NCBI RefSeq assembly: GCF_000420025.1
Contig: NZ_ATUD01000001.1
Location: forward strand, 434,001 to 498,000
DNA length: 64,000 bases
Origin: Patulibacter americanus DSM 16676
GTDB taxonomy: Bacteria; Actinomycetota; Thermoleophilia; Solirubrobacterales; Solirubrobacteraceae
Direction: 5' to 3'
This document shows positions 38,195 to 47,218 of this stretch, in pieces. A model generated the notes under the pieces. It saw only the letters and a list, made by a program, of their open reading frames with translations. It was not told the origin of the DNA and made no database searches. How positions within the stretch are numbered: the stretch's first letter is position 1; each line of letters starts with the position of its first letter. Made by a program: the position numbers and the translations under genes.

Positions 38195-39427
38195 CTACTT
38201 GCCGCCGACGTAGTGGAGGTACAGGCCGCCGCCGGTGCAGCTGAAGGCGAGGTAGTTGTAGCGGGTGCTCACGCCGACGTCGGAGACGTCACCCGTCGGG
38301 CACTGACCCTGCGGGATGGCGTAGCCGCCCTTCTTGCCCGAGTCGAGCACCTGCACGATGAGGCAGGCGAACGTGCCGTTGCCGAAGGCGGTGGCGCTGC
38401 CGCCGCCGTTGATCGACGTCGGCGTGTCCGCGCGGCCCAGGCGCTTCTCGCCCTTCGCCGACCTCGTGGCGATGATCCCGTACTTGTAGGCGTTGCCGCC
38501 GCGGGTGTAGGACACCGCGCGCACCGCGCCCTGCTGCGGGCCGCCGTTCGGGAAGCCGCCGTCGGCCTGGGGGTCCTGGCCCGAGACGATCTTCTTCCGC
38601 TTGCCCTTCTCGGTGATCGTGTAGATGACGCCGTTCTGGCCGTACGCCGCCTGCTTGCCGTTCAGCGTGGTCGTCGGCGAGCTCATGCCGCCACCGGCCG
38701 CGAGCCGCTTGCCCGCGCCGCTGCCCTTGACGATGTAGATGCCCGTCGTCGTCGTGACGTAGAAGACCTTCGAGTCGCCCGAGATGCCGACGCCCGTGGC
38801 CTCGCCCGGGACCTTCAGGCGCTTGATGCCGCCCCCCGCGGAGCCCGCGACGTACGCGCTCACGCCGCCCGGGTTGCCCCCGGGAAGGTTGGTCGCCTTG
38901 GACAGGAACGCCATCTTGGCCGGGCCGGCCGCGCGGTCGCCGCGCGCCGTGAAGCCGGAGAGCGACGGCGCGAAGGAGTCACCGTTGGCCGGGCCACCCT
39001 GTCCCTGCGAGACGAGGGTCGTGGCGCCCTTCAGCCACGGCGCGCCCTCGTTGCCCGCCTTGCCGGTGCGGCTCGTCACGTAGACGTTGCGCACGCCGGG
39101 CTGGATCGCGCCGGGCGCGACGTTCTCGCCCGTGGAGACGAACGCGAGACGCTTGTTCGTGCGGCCGTCGAGCGAGAACTCGGGCTCGGTCACCTGGCCG
39201 TCGGGAACGATCGTCTGCTGCTTGGCGCCGTACTTGTTGAAGTAGTTCGGGTTGTTGTAGCTCGACGCGCAGGAGCCGGAGTTGACCCGTGGAGTGGCCT
39301 GGTTGTCCGGCTCCGCGGCCGTCGAGGACGCCGCCGAGACGCCCAGGGCGCCGACCGTCGCCACGACGCCCAGGGACGCCGCCGTCTTCGTCAGGGAGCG
39401 GTGTACACCGCGCGTCTTGATGTTCAT
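38195..39427 (-). CDS. Exported TolB/propeller-like protein, unknown function
   Basis: 410 residues. N-terminal signal peptide (RSLTKTAASLGVVATVGALGVSAASSTAAE). The mature part has repeated blocks resembling beta-propeller blades (EFSLDGRTNKRLAFVSTGEN, KMAFLSKATNLPGG, DSKVFYVTTTTGIYIVKG). Four cysteines are spread through the chain. Families of this kind bind ligands or surface polymers. Nothing narrower can be supported. The ATG is about 175 bases from the divergent GT4-PHP gene. Confidence 0.75.
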   Translation of the reverse strand: MNIKTRGVHRSLTKTAASLGVVATVGALGVSAASSTAAEPDNQATPRVNSGSCASSYNNPNYFNKYGAKQQTIVPDGQVTEPEFSLDGRTNKRLAFVSTGENVAPGAIQPGVRNVYVTSRTGKAGNEGAPWLKGATTLVSQGQGGPANGDSFAPSLSGFTARGDRAAGPAKMAFLSKATNLPGGNPGGVSAYVAGSAGGGIKRLKVPGEATGVGISGDSKVFYVTTTTGIYIVKGSGAGKRLAAGGGMSSPTTTLNGKQAAYGQNGVIYTITEKGKRKKIVSGQDPQADGGFPNGGPQQGAVRAVSYTRGGNAYKYGIIATRSAKGEKRLGRADTPTSINGGGSATAFGNGTFACLIVQVLDSGKKGGYAIPQGQCPTGDVSDVGVSTRYNYLAFSCTGGGLYLHYVGGK

Positions 39428-39602
39428 GACGCCAAGGTAGCGGCATCCCGCCACGGCAGGACCCGGTTCTCCACCAATAGGGGACGGACGTCGTCCCCCG
39501 ATCGGATGACCCGGCCGCAACCGGGTCGCGGCGTCCCGGAACGGGGCACGCCTCGCGCGCCGCGGCCACGGAACGCCCCGGGCACTGGCCTATGCTCCCG
39601 GG

Positions 39603-41684
39603 GTGTCCGTCATCGAGTCGCTGGCGATCGCCCAGGTCACGCCGTACCCGCTCGAGGCGGAGCATCCGGTGACCGCGCACGTGCTGCGCCTGGCGGACGA
39701 GCTGGCCGCCCACGGGCACCGGATCGTCGTCCTCGCCGCCTCGCGCGACCACGTCCGCGTGGCCGAGACGCGCCGCCTGCTGCAGGCGGACGCCGCCGGC
39801 CTCGTGCCGGCTCCGGGCGCGCCGCCCGTGGTGCTGGCCGTCGGCGAGGCGTGGGTCGGCGGCCTCGGCATCCCCGGCGTCGACCGCGCGCCGACGCTCG
39901 CCGTCGACGCGGCCCGCACCGTCGAGGACGCGCTGAGCGGGATGCCGCTGGACCTCGTGCACGTGCACGAGCCGTTCGGCCCCTCGGTGTCGACCGCCGC
40001 GCTGCGCCACAGCCGCACGCTGAACATCGGCACCTTCCACCTGCCCGCTGAGCGGTTCATCGCGGGCATGGGCGTCGGCAGCGGCGGCGGGGTGGGCGGC
40101 AGCGACATGCTGCGCAAGCGCTCCGAGCGGCTGCTGGGCCGCCTCGACGACCGCCTGGCCACGAGCTCGGCCACCGCGGCCCTCGTCGCCCGCTCCTTCC
40201 CCATCGGCCGCGGCTACGCGCCCCGGGTCCCGCCGCCGCCGGGCGCCACGCGCGCCGGCGCGCGCGACGCCGAGGCCCCCGCTGCCGACGCCGCGACGGC
40301 CACCGACCCCGCCGCGACCCCGGCGACGGACGCCGTCCCCACCGCCGCCACGACCCCCGAGGTCGACGCCACCGAGGCGCCCTCCCCCGCGCCCGTCCAC
40401 CTCGTCCTCCCGCTCGACGAGGAGCGTCCCGCCCGTCGGCTGACGCTGCGGGCCGTGCGGCGGCTCGACCTGGCGCTGCCGTGGCGGGCGACGATCGTCG
40501 TGCCCGACCACGAGACGATCGCGCCGGGCCCGGGGACGAGCAGCCTGACGCCGGAGCAGCGGGCGCGGGTGACGTTCGCCCCCGCCGGGCCGCTGCCGGA
40601 GGACGCCGACGTGGTCGTGCTCGCGTCGAGCGGCACGCGGCCCGCCCCGCACCTGCTGGTCGAGGCGCTCGAGCTCGGGGCGGTGCCCGTCGCCAGCCGG
40701 ATCGACGTGCACGACGAGCTGACGGAGGGCGGCCGTCGCGGGCCGCTGTTCGAGCCGGGCGACGTGGACGTGCTCGTCGCGCAGCTCGAGCGGCTGATCG
40801 CGCGGCCGGAGGAGCTCGCGGCCCTGCGGGCGACGGAGCGGGAGGACCCGGCCGTCGCGGAGGACTGGGACGACTACGCGGGCTGGGTGCTCGACCGCTA
40901 CACCGGCCTGCGCGCCCGCCGGCACGACCCCGACCGGTTCGACCCGGCGGTGATCGCCCGGCTGCGCGAGCGGCCGCTGATCGACGTCGACCTGCACATG
41001 CACACGGACCACAGCGGCGACTGCGCCACGCCCGTCGAGGTGCTGCTGGACGCCGCCCGCAAGCAGGGCCTCGGGGCGATCGCGGTCACGGACCACAACG
41101 AGGTCTCCGGCGCGCACGAGGCCGCCGCGAAGGCCGCGGAGTACGGCGTGAAGATCATCATCGGCGAGGAGGTCAAGACCGCCGACCAGGGCGAGGTCAT
41201 CGGCCTGTTCATCGAGGAGAAGATCCCCAAGGGCGTGACGCTGCAGGAGGCGATCGCCGACATCCGCCGCCAGGGCGGGCTCGTCTACGTGCCGCACCCG
41301 TTCGACCGGATGCACTCCGTGCCCGACTACGAGCACATGCTCGACATCGTCGACGACATCGACGCGGTCGAGGTCTTCAACCCACGCGTGGCGATCGGGG
41401 CCTTCAACGAGGAGGCCGCGCGGTTCGCCCACAAGTACCGGATGGTCGCGGGCGCCGGCTCCGACAGCCACGTGGCGCAGGGCCTCGGCTCCGTGCGGCT
41501 GCGGATGCACGACTTCGACGGCCCGGAGGAGTTCCTGGCCTCGCTCTCCCGCGCCGAGATCTCCACGAAGTCGGGCACGCTCGTCTACGTGCAGGCGCTG
41601 AAGTTCCTCGAGACCGTCGCCGTGCCGGCCCCGGCGCGCAAGCTCGTGCGCGAGCGCCGCGTGCGCCGGGCGACCCGCGGCTGA
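39603..41684 (+). CDS. Fusion of a GT4-like glycosyltransferase and a PHP-domain phosphoesterase
   Basis: 693 residues from a GTG. Residues 1-440 look like a GT-B glycosyltransferase of family 4 (LAIAQVTPYPLEAEHPVTAH, LVHVHEPFGPSVSTAALRH, and the C-lobe LLVEALELGAVPVASRIDVHDE), with an Ala/Thr/Pro-rich insertion near 215-260. Residues 455-690 are a PHP metal-dependent phosphoesterase (DVDLHMHTDHSGDC, YVPHPFDR, GAGSDSH). One chain could transfer a sugar and hydrolyse a phosphoester. The nearby inositol-lipid genes suggest a lipid glycan substrate, by inference only. Confidence 0.85.
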   Translation: MSVIESLAIAQVTPYPLEAEHPVTAHVLRLADELAAHGHRIVVLAASRDHVRVAETRRLLQADAAGLVPAPGAPPVVLAVGEAWVGGLGIPGVDRAPTLAVDAARTVEDALSGMPLDLVHVHEPFGPSVSTAALRHSRTLNIGTFHLPAERFIAGMGVGSGGGVGGSDMLRKRSERLLGRLDDRLATSSATAALVARSFPIGRGYAPRVPPPPGATRAGARDAEAPAADAATATDPAATPATDAVPTAATTPEVDATEAPSPAPVHLVLPLDEERPARRLTLRAVRRLDLALPWRATIVVPDHETIAPGPGTSSLTPEQRARVTFAPAGPLPEDADVVVLASSGTRPAPHLLVEALELGAVPVASRIDVHDELTEGGRRGPLFEPGDVDVLVAQLERLIARPEELAALRATEREDPAVAEDWDDYAGWVLDRYTGLRARRHDPDRFDPAVIARLRERPLIDVDLHMHTDHSGDCATPVEVLLDAARKQGLGAIAVTDHNEVSGAHEAAAKAAEYGVKIIIGEEVKTADQGEVIGLFIEEKIPKGVTLQEAIADIRRQGGLVYVPHPFDRMHSVPDYEHMLDIVDDIDAVEVFNPRVAIGAFNEEAARFAHKYRMVAGAGSDSHVAQGLGSVRLRMHDFDGPEEFLASLSRAEISTKSGTLVYVQALKFLETVAVPAPARKLVRERRVRRATRG

Positions 41685-41809
41685 CGTCCCCGGGTCGGGC
41701 ACCGACCGCCTGCGCCCCGGAGGCCGCCGACCGCCCCGCCCGCGGCGCCGACGGCCTGCGGCCGACGCGACGGCCCGCCACCGCGGGCCCCCGCCGTATC
41801 CTGGGCCGG

Positions 41810-43678
41810 GTGCGGCGGCGACTTCCCCCGCCGTGGGCGCTGACCGCGCTCCTGGCGCTCCTGTACGTCGCGACCGCGCCGCCGACGACCGACCTCGCCG
41901 CGCAGGAGCACCGGATCCAGGTCGCCCGCGACGGGGTCTGGCTCTTCGACCTCTCATGGTTCGGCGGCCATCACCTGCCGGGCTACAGCGTGCTGATGCC
42001 GCTGCTCGGGCTCGTCCTGGGCGCGACCCTCATCGGCGCCGGCGCGGCCGTCGTCGCGTCCTGGGCGTTCGCCCGCCTCGCCGGGGCGGCGTGGCCCGGC
42101 CGCGGCGGCACCGTGGCGGCGTGGTGGTTCGCCGCGGGCGTCGGCGGACTGCTGTTCACGGGGCGGATCACGTTCGTGCTGGGGACGGCGGTCGCGCTGC
42201 TGACGCTCGTGGCGGTGCGACCGTCCGCCGTGCGGCCCGCCGGCGACCGCGGCGACGCCCCGGAGGCGGCCTCCGCCGGCCGCGCCCCGGTGCCGGCCTC
42301 TGCCCCGGTACCGCCCTCGGCCGGCCTCTCCCCCCGGCGCGTCGCCGCGGGCGCGGTCGGCGCCGTCCTCACGGCCCTGGCGTCGCCGGTGGCCGCGCTC
42401 TTCCTCGCGCTGGTCGCGGGCGCGTGGTGGTTGGGCGGCGTGGCGGCACCCGACCGGCGCACCGACCCCGTCGCGCTCGTGACCGCCGGCGCCGCGTTCG
42501 CGGCCGCCCTCGCGCTCGCGCTCGGGTTCCCGACGGGCGGCTCGGAGCCGTTCGTCGCCTCGGCCCTGTGGCCCGGCGTCGCGGTCCTCGCCCTGGCCCT
42601 GGTGGCGCTGCCCCGCGACGCCCGGACGCTGCGCATCGGCGTCGCGCTGTACCTCGTCGCCGTCCTGCTCTCCGGGCTGCTCGCAACCCCCATGGGCGGC
42701 AACGCGACCCGGCTGGCCGCGCTCGCCGGCGGACCGCTGCTCGCCGGCGCGCTCTGGGGGCGGCGGCCCGTCGCGCTCGCCCTCCTGGCGCTCCCGCTCC
42801 TCTACTGGCAGTGGTATCCGCCGGTGCGCGACGCCACGCAGGCGTGGGGCGACCCGAGCGCCGGCGTGGCGTACTGGGCGCCGGCCCGTGCGGCGCTCGA
42901 CGCCCGGCTGGCCCGGGAGCCCGGACGGGTCGAGGTCCCGCCGACCGCCCGTCGCGGCGAGGCGCGGTGGCTGCCGCCGGAGATCCCGATCGCCCGCGGG
43001 TGGATCCGGCAGCTCGACCGCGACCGCAACGCGCGCTTCTACGCCGACCTGCGCCCGGACGGCCCGCCGCTCTCCCCCGCCGAGTACCGGCGGTGGCTCG
43101 ACGACCACGCCGTCGCGTGGGTCGCCCTGCCCGACGCCCCGACCGACGAGGCCTCGCGCGACGAGGTGGCGCTCCTGCGCGCCGGGCGCGTCCCCGGTCT
43201 GCAGCGCGCGTGGTCGAACGCGCACTGGACCCTGTGGCGGGTGGAGGGCGCGCGGCCCCTGGCGACGTGGGTCGGGACGGGGAGCGGCGCGGGGGACACG
43301 GACGGCCCGCGCCCCGCGGACGACGGCCCGGCGCCGCAGACGGGCACTCCGGCGGCCCCCGCTTCGCCGGACGCCACCCCGCGTCCCGCGTCTCGCCCGG
43401 GCCGCGCCAGGCCGCGGAACAGCCCGGACCCCCGGGTCGTCCGGCTCACCGCCGGCGAAGCCGTCGTCGCCGTTCCCCGCGCCGGGCTCGTCGACCTGCG
43501 GGTGCGCTGGAGCCCGTTCCTGCGCGCGAGCACGACGGCGCCCGGCGCGCGGGCGTGCGTGGCGCGGGGATCCGGAGGGTGGGCACGGATCCGAACCGAT
43601 GCACCCGGTACCGTTTCGGTGGGTACCGGTCCCTCGGTGCCCTGGCGAGCGCCCTCGCGGTCGGACTGCACCCCGTAG
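41810..43678 (+). CDS. Large polytopic membrane protein, unknown function
   Basis: 622 residues from a GTG. About ten membrane helices in the first 360 residues (PPWALTALLALLYVATAPPT, YSVLMPLLGLVLGATLIG), then a soluble region of about 250 residues with Trp-rich and Pro-rich stretches. The layout resembles membrane glycosyltransferase-like or O-antigen-type proteins, but I see no diagnostic motif. It is followed after 42 bases by a PAP2 gene in the same direction. Confidence 0.7.
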   Translation: MRRRLPPPWALTALLALLYVATAPPTTDLAAQEHRIQVARDGVWLFDLSWFGGHHLPGYSVLMPLLGLVLGATLIGAGAAVVASWAFARLAGAAWPGRGGTVAAWWFAAGVGGLLFTGRITFVLGTAVALLTLVAVRPSAVRPAGDRGDAPEAASAGRAPVPASAPVPPSAGLSPRRVAAGAVGAVLTALASPVAALFLALVAGAWWLGGVAAPDRRTDPVALVTAGAAFAAALALALGFPTGGSEPFVASALWPGVAVLALALVALPRDARTLRIGVALYLVAVLLSGLLATPMGGNATRLAALAGGPLLAGALWGRRPVALALLALPLLYWQWYPPVRDATQAWGDPSAGVAYWAPARAALDARLAREPGRVEVPPTARRGEARWLPPEIPIARGWIRQLDRDRNARFYADLRPDGPPLSPAEYRRWLDDHAVAWVALPDAPTDEASRDEVALLRAGRVPGLQRAWSNAHWTLWRVEGARPLATWVGTGSGAGDTDGPRPADDGPAPQTGTPAAPASPDATPRPASRPGRARPRNSPDPRVVRLTAGEAVVAVPRAGLVDLRVRWSPFLRASTTAPGARACVARGSGGWARIRTDAPGTVSVGTGPSVPWRAPSRSDCTP

Positions 43679-43720
43679 TCCTCCCGGTGGAGACGGTCGC
43701 CCCGACCGATCGTCCCCCCG

Positions 43721-44512
43721 ATGCCCGTCGCCCTGACCCGCCCCCGCCGCTTCCTCCCCAACGGGATCGTCGATGCGCTCGTGCAGCTCGTCGTCGTCGC
43801 CGTGGCCTACGTGCTCTACCAGAGCACCCGCGGGGCGGTGGGCGACCAGATCGGTGCGAGCCAGGCGTTCGCCAACGCCGACTGGATCGTCTCGACGGAG
43901 CAGGCGCTGCACCTGGACATGGAGGCGGGGGTCCAGTCCTTCGCCCAGAGCGTGCCGGGCCTGATGGACCTGTCGAGCCTGATGTACGTCAACGCCCAGT
44001 TCTCCGTGACGTTCGGGGCGATGATCTACATCTACATCCGGCACAACCAGGCGTTCGGGTTCGTGCGCAACATGTTCCTCGGCGCGTGGGTGCTCGCCCT
44101 CGTGGGGTACATCGCGATGCCGACGGCGCCGCCGCGGCTCGTCCCGGGCCTGGGCATCCACGACGCGGTCGCCGAGCTCACGAACGTGGATCCGTCCGAC
44201 CAGAACTCCAACGTCGGCAAGCTCTACAACCCGTACGCGGCGGTCCCGTCGATGCACGTCGGGTTCGCGCTCATGATCGGCGTCCCGCTCGCGCGGCTGT
44301 CGAAGCGTCGGGTCAGCCGGGTGCTGTGGGCGCTCTACCCGCTGCTCGTGCTGTTCGTCGTGATGGCGACGGGCAACCACTTCTTCCTCGACGGCGTCTT
44401 CGGCGCGCTCGCCGTCGCGATCTCGGCCCTCGTCGCGCGGCGGCTCGGCATGCTGCGGCCGCACGCGTGGCAGTTCTCGAGGCGGGCCGTGCCCGAGGGC
44501 GCGGCCTCCTAG
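43721..44512 (+). CDS. PAP2-superfamily membrane protein of the inositolphosphotransferase-like group
   Basis: 263 residues, about six helices. The PAP2 motifs appear as MPTAPPRLVP, NPYAAVPSMHVGFAL and GNHFFLDGVFGALA, the form seen in the PAP2_3 (Aur1/Ipt1-like) group, with catalytic histidines in motifs 2 and 3. Some members transfer inositol phosphate between lipids, others dephosphorylate. The proximity to ino1 and the CDP-alcohol phosphotransferase makes an inositol lipid substrate attractive but unproven. Confidence 0.85.
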   Translation: MPVALTRPRRFLPNGIVDALVQLVVVAVAYVLYQSTRGAVGDQIGASQAFANADWIVSTEQALHLDMEAGVQSFAQSVPGLMDLSSLMYVNAQFSVTFGAMIYIYIRHNQAFGFVRNMFLGAWVLALVGYIAMPTAPPRLVPGLGIHDAVAELTNVDPSDQNSNVGKLYNPYAAVPSMHVGFALMIGVPLARLSKRRVSRVLWALYPLLVLFVVMATGNHFFLDGVFGALAVAISALVARRLGMLRPHAWQFSRRAVPEGAAS

Positions 44513-44528
44513 AACCCGCGCGCGAGGG

Positions 44529-44628
44529 GGTGTCCGCCGTGCAGTCCGGAACTCCTCCCCGCGAGCGCGTGCAGCATGACTTGCTGCATCCGGCAACGGG
44601 GGCTGCACTCGCGAGGACGCGGGACACC
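44529..44628 (+). promoter_or_regulatory. Structured 5' region upstream of the uracil-glycosylase-like gene
   Basis: Nested pairings: GGTGTCC (44529-44535) with GGACACC (44622-44628), CGCGAG (44560-44565) with CTCGCG (44608-44613), and GTGCAG (44569-44574) with CTGCAC (44603-44608). A compact hairpin GCAGCA/TGCTGC (44571-44576 and 44582-44587) competes with the last pair. The start codon is at 44649. Possible switching leader. Not matched to any known riboswitch. Confidence 0.35.
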
Positions 44629-44648
44629 GTGGGTCAATCCAAGCGGCG

Positions 44649-45254
44649 ATGCCCGTGACCGACGACGAGATCCACGAGAAGTACCTCGAGCGTGCGATCC
44701 GTGAGATCAACGCTCTCAACCACGACGTGCAGGACGCGCGTCCCGACGGGGAGACCGTGTCCGTCATCGGCTCGGGGCACCCCCAGGCGGACGTCATGCT
44801 CCTCAAGCACCACCCCTCACGGGAGGAGCTCGACGAGGGGGTCGCGTTCTACGGCCGTACCGGCCAGGCGCTCCTGAAGAGCTTCGGCCGCCTCGGGATC
44901 GACCCGTCGACCGTCTACGGCACGGTCTGCGTGAAGTGGCCCGCCGAGGACGCCGACGCCGCCCCCGCCCACCGCGGCGGCGCGGAGTTCGTGCTCGACG
45001 AGATCGCCATCGTGCAACCACGGATCATCGTGGTGATGGGTTCCGACGCGGTCGAGGTCCTCAACGGCCTGGGCGTGCCGCTCGCGGAGCACGTCCGCGA
45101 CACGCCCGGTGTCGTCCAACGCTTCACGCCCGCCTGCCAGGTGCTCGTGACGCCCCCGCTCGACGGCGCGCTCGACGAGCTGGGCGCGAAGCAGGCGTTC
45201 TGGACCGCGTTCCGGGAGCTCGGCGCGTGGCACGACGCGCTGCCGCCGTACTAG
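44649..45254 (+). CDS. Uracil-DNA glycosylase superfamily protein, divergent
   Basis: 201 residues. The region HHPSREELDEGVAFYGRTGQ then ALLKSFGRLGI matches motif A of UDG family 4/5 (GxPFxGxxG), and PRIIVVMGSDAVEVLNGLG matches the core strand. The second catalytic motif, normally HPS, reads TPPLDGAL, and the four cysteines for an iron-sulfur cluster are not present. It may be a specialised or inactive glycosylase. Its stop lies within the next gene, which starts 28 bases earlier. Confidence 0.7.
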   Translation: MPVTDDEIHEKYLERAIREINALNHDVQDARPDGETVSVIGSGHPQADVMLLKHHPSREELDEGVAFYGRTGQALLKSFGRLGIDPSTVYGTVCVKWPAEDADAAPAHRGGAEFVLDEIAIVQPRIIVVMGSDAVEVLNGLGVPLAEHVRDTPGVVQRFTPACQVLVTPPLDGALDELGAKQAFWTAFRELGAWHDALPPY

Positions 45255-46000
45255 CCCGCACCTCCCCGGCCCGGCTGCGTGCCGTCGCCGGGGTCCTGCT
45301 CGCACTCGGGGTCCTGACGGTGCTGGCGCGGAGCCTCCCCGAGCTGCAGCCGCCCGCGCGGGCGTCGCTCGTCGCGGCCGTCCCGCCGCTCGCGCTGCTC
45401 GGCGCGCTGACCTACGCGCTCGGACCGCTCGTGCGGTCCCCCGTCGGCCTCGGCGTCCTGGCCGGCGTCGGCCTGGTGCTGACCGCCGCCGCCGCGGCCG
45501 CCGGCGCCCACGGCACGGGCACGGTGCCGGAGGCCCTGCTGGGCATCGCGCTCGGCCTCGTGTTCGCCCGGGTCTTCGACCTCGGCGCGTTCGTCCTCGG
45601 CCTGCCCGTCGTCGTCGGGGTGGTCGACGCGTGGACGACGCTGGCGAGCGGGGCGGCCCGGTCGTGGCCGCAGCCGCTCTCCGGCGGCGACCCGCTGCTG
45701 CTCGAGCTGCCCTCGTGGAGCGCCGAGACCGCCGCGGGCCAGGTGACGATCGCCACCGTCCTCTTCCTGGCCGCGCTCCAGGGTTACGCCGTGCGGGAGC
45801 GCCTGCGTCCCGCCGGCGCCGCGCTCGGCATGACGGCCGGCCTGCTGCTCGCCTACCTGCTCGAGTGGCGCACGGACCGGGCCATGCCCGCCACGGCGTT
45901 CGTCGCGGCGGGATTCCTGCTCGCCGAGCTCGACGCCCTGCCGCGGTGGTGGCGCGCCGGCGGACTCGAGGGGCGCGGGGCCGGGCGCCGCGACGGGTGA
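45227..46000 (+). CDS. Polytopic membrane protein, unknown function
   Basis: 257 residues from a GTG preceded by GGGAG, overlapping the glycosylase-like gene by 28 bases. About eight hydrophobic segments, with acidic outside loops (GDPLLLELPSWSAETAAGQ). No family recognised. The coupling to the upstream gene is by overlap only. Confidence 0.7.
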   Translation: MARRAAAVLARTSPARLRAVAGVLLALGVLTVLARSLPELQPPARASLVAAVPPLALLGALTYALGPLVRSPVGLGVLAGVGLVLTAAAAAAGAHGTGTVPEALLGIALGLVFARVFDLGAFVLGLPVVVGVVDAWTTLASGAARSWPQPLSGGDPLLLELPSWSAETAAGQVTIATVLFLAALQGYAVRERLRPAGAALGMTAGLLLAYLLEWRTDRAMPATAFVAAGFLLAELDALPRWWRAGGLEGRGAGRRDG

Positions 46001-46048
46001 GGCGGGCGACCGCGCCCACCGCCGCGCCCAGGCGCCGCCTGCCGGTCC

Positions 46049-47005
46049 TCAGTCCATCGTGAGGACGATCTTCCCGAGCTTGCCGCCCTCGGCGAACCGC
46101 GCGTAGGCCGCCGCGGCGTCGTCCAGGCCGAAGGTCGCCGCCACCGGCACGGTGATCGCGCCGCGCTCCACGAGGGGCAGCACCTCGCGCTCGACGTGGC
46201 GGGCGGCGATCGCCTTCTCCTCCAGCGGACGGGCGCGGAGGGTCGAGCCCATGATGCGCGCGCGGGCGCTCATCAGGCGCATGAGGTTCAGCTCGCCCTT
46301 GACCCCCGCGCCGACGCCGATCACCACGATCCGGCCGCCCACGGCCACGCGGCGCAGATTCGTGTCGAGGTTCGGGGCGCCCACGAGCTCGAGGATCACG
46401 TCGAAGGGGTCGACCTCGCGCTCGGGGTCGGCCAGCAGCGCCGGCTCGACGACCTCGTCGGCGCCGAGCGTCGCGACCCGCTCGTGCAGCGCCCCGTTGC
46501 GGACCGAGGCGGTGACGTGGGCCCCGAGGGCGTGGCCGAGCTGGACCGCCGCGGTGCCGACGCCGCCGGCTGCGCCGTGGACGAGCAGGCGCTCGCCGGG
46601 ACGCAGCCCCGCCTGGGTGACGATGGCGTCGTGCGCGGTCGTGAAGACCTCGGAGAACCCGCCGGCCTGGGCCCAGTCCAGCCCGTGCGGCACCGGCGTG
46701 ATCTGGCGCTCGTGGACCTTGAGCAGCTCGGCCTGCCCGCCGCCGCCGGTGATCCCCGTCACGCGGGCCCCCTCGGCGAACCGCCCGGCCGCCGGGCCGC
46801 GAGCCACGACCTCGCCGGCGAACTCGAGACCCGGGATGTCCTGCGGGTGGCCGGGCGGCGCGGGGTAGTGCCCCTTGACCTGGAGCAGGTCGGCCCCGTT
46901 GAGACCCGCCGCGCGGACGCGGACGAGGACCTCGCCCGGGCCCGGGGTCGGGTCGGCCTGCTCGGCGACGGCGATCTCGCCGTTCTGGATGGTGGCGGCG
47001 CGCAT
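46049..47005 (-). CDS. NAD(P)H:quinone oxidoreductase, zinc-free MDR family
   Basis: 318 residues from the ATG at 47003-47005 (a GTG directly before it is also in frame). Medium-chain reductase fold: N-terminal GroES-like part (VRAAGLNGADLLQVKGHYP, PGLEFAGEVVARG) and nucleotide motif LLVHGAAGGVGTAAVQLGHALGA. Zinc ligands are absent, as in quinone oxidoreductases. It reduces quinones or enones with NADPH. A divergent marR gene 213 bases away is the probable regulator. Confidence 0.9.
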   Translation of the reverse strand: MRAATIQNGEIAVAEQADPTPGPGEVLVRVRAAGLNGADLLQVKGHYPAPPGHPQDIPGLEFAGEVVARGPAAGRFAEGARVTGITGGGGQAELLKVHERQITPVPHGLDWAQAGGFSEVFTTAHDAIVTQAGLRPGERLLVHGAAGGVGTAAVQLGHALGAHVTASVRNGALHERVATLGADEVVEPALLADPEREVDPFDVILELVGAPNLDTNLRRVAVGGRIVVIGVGAGVKGELNLMRLMSARARIMGSTLRARPLEEKAIAARHVEREVLPLVERGAITVPVAATFGLDDAAAAYARFAEGGKLGKIVLTMD

Positions 47006-47190
47006 CACCCCAACCTACCCCCTGCCGACGGGCATCCCGCGGGACACGCCCGAGCACCGGTTCGACGGTCACGGCGGGCCCCGGTGGGCCTGATGCCCTC
47101 GCGCCGCGGGGAGGGCCCGGGGCGCCGACCCGTCGCACCAGGGGGACCGTCGTCGTGGCGCGTTGCCGCTCCTCCGTGACCCTTGCATCG

Positions 47191-47200
47191 TGCACGTGCA
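47191..47200. promoter_or_regulatory. Palindrome before marR, candidate MarR operator
   Basis: TGCACGTGCA is a perfect 10-base palindrome 18 bases before the marR start, in the divergent gap with the oxidoreductase gene. MarR repressors commonly bind palindromes at their own promoters. The assignment is by position only. Confidence 0.35.
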
Positions 47201-47218
47201 GTACGCTGCGGGGCCACG

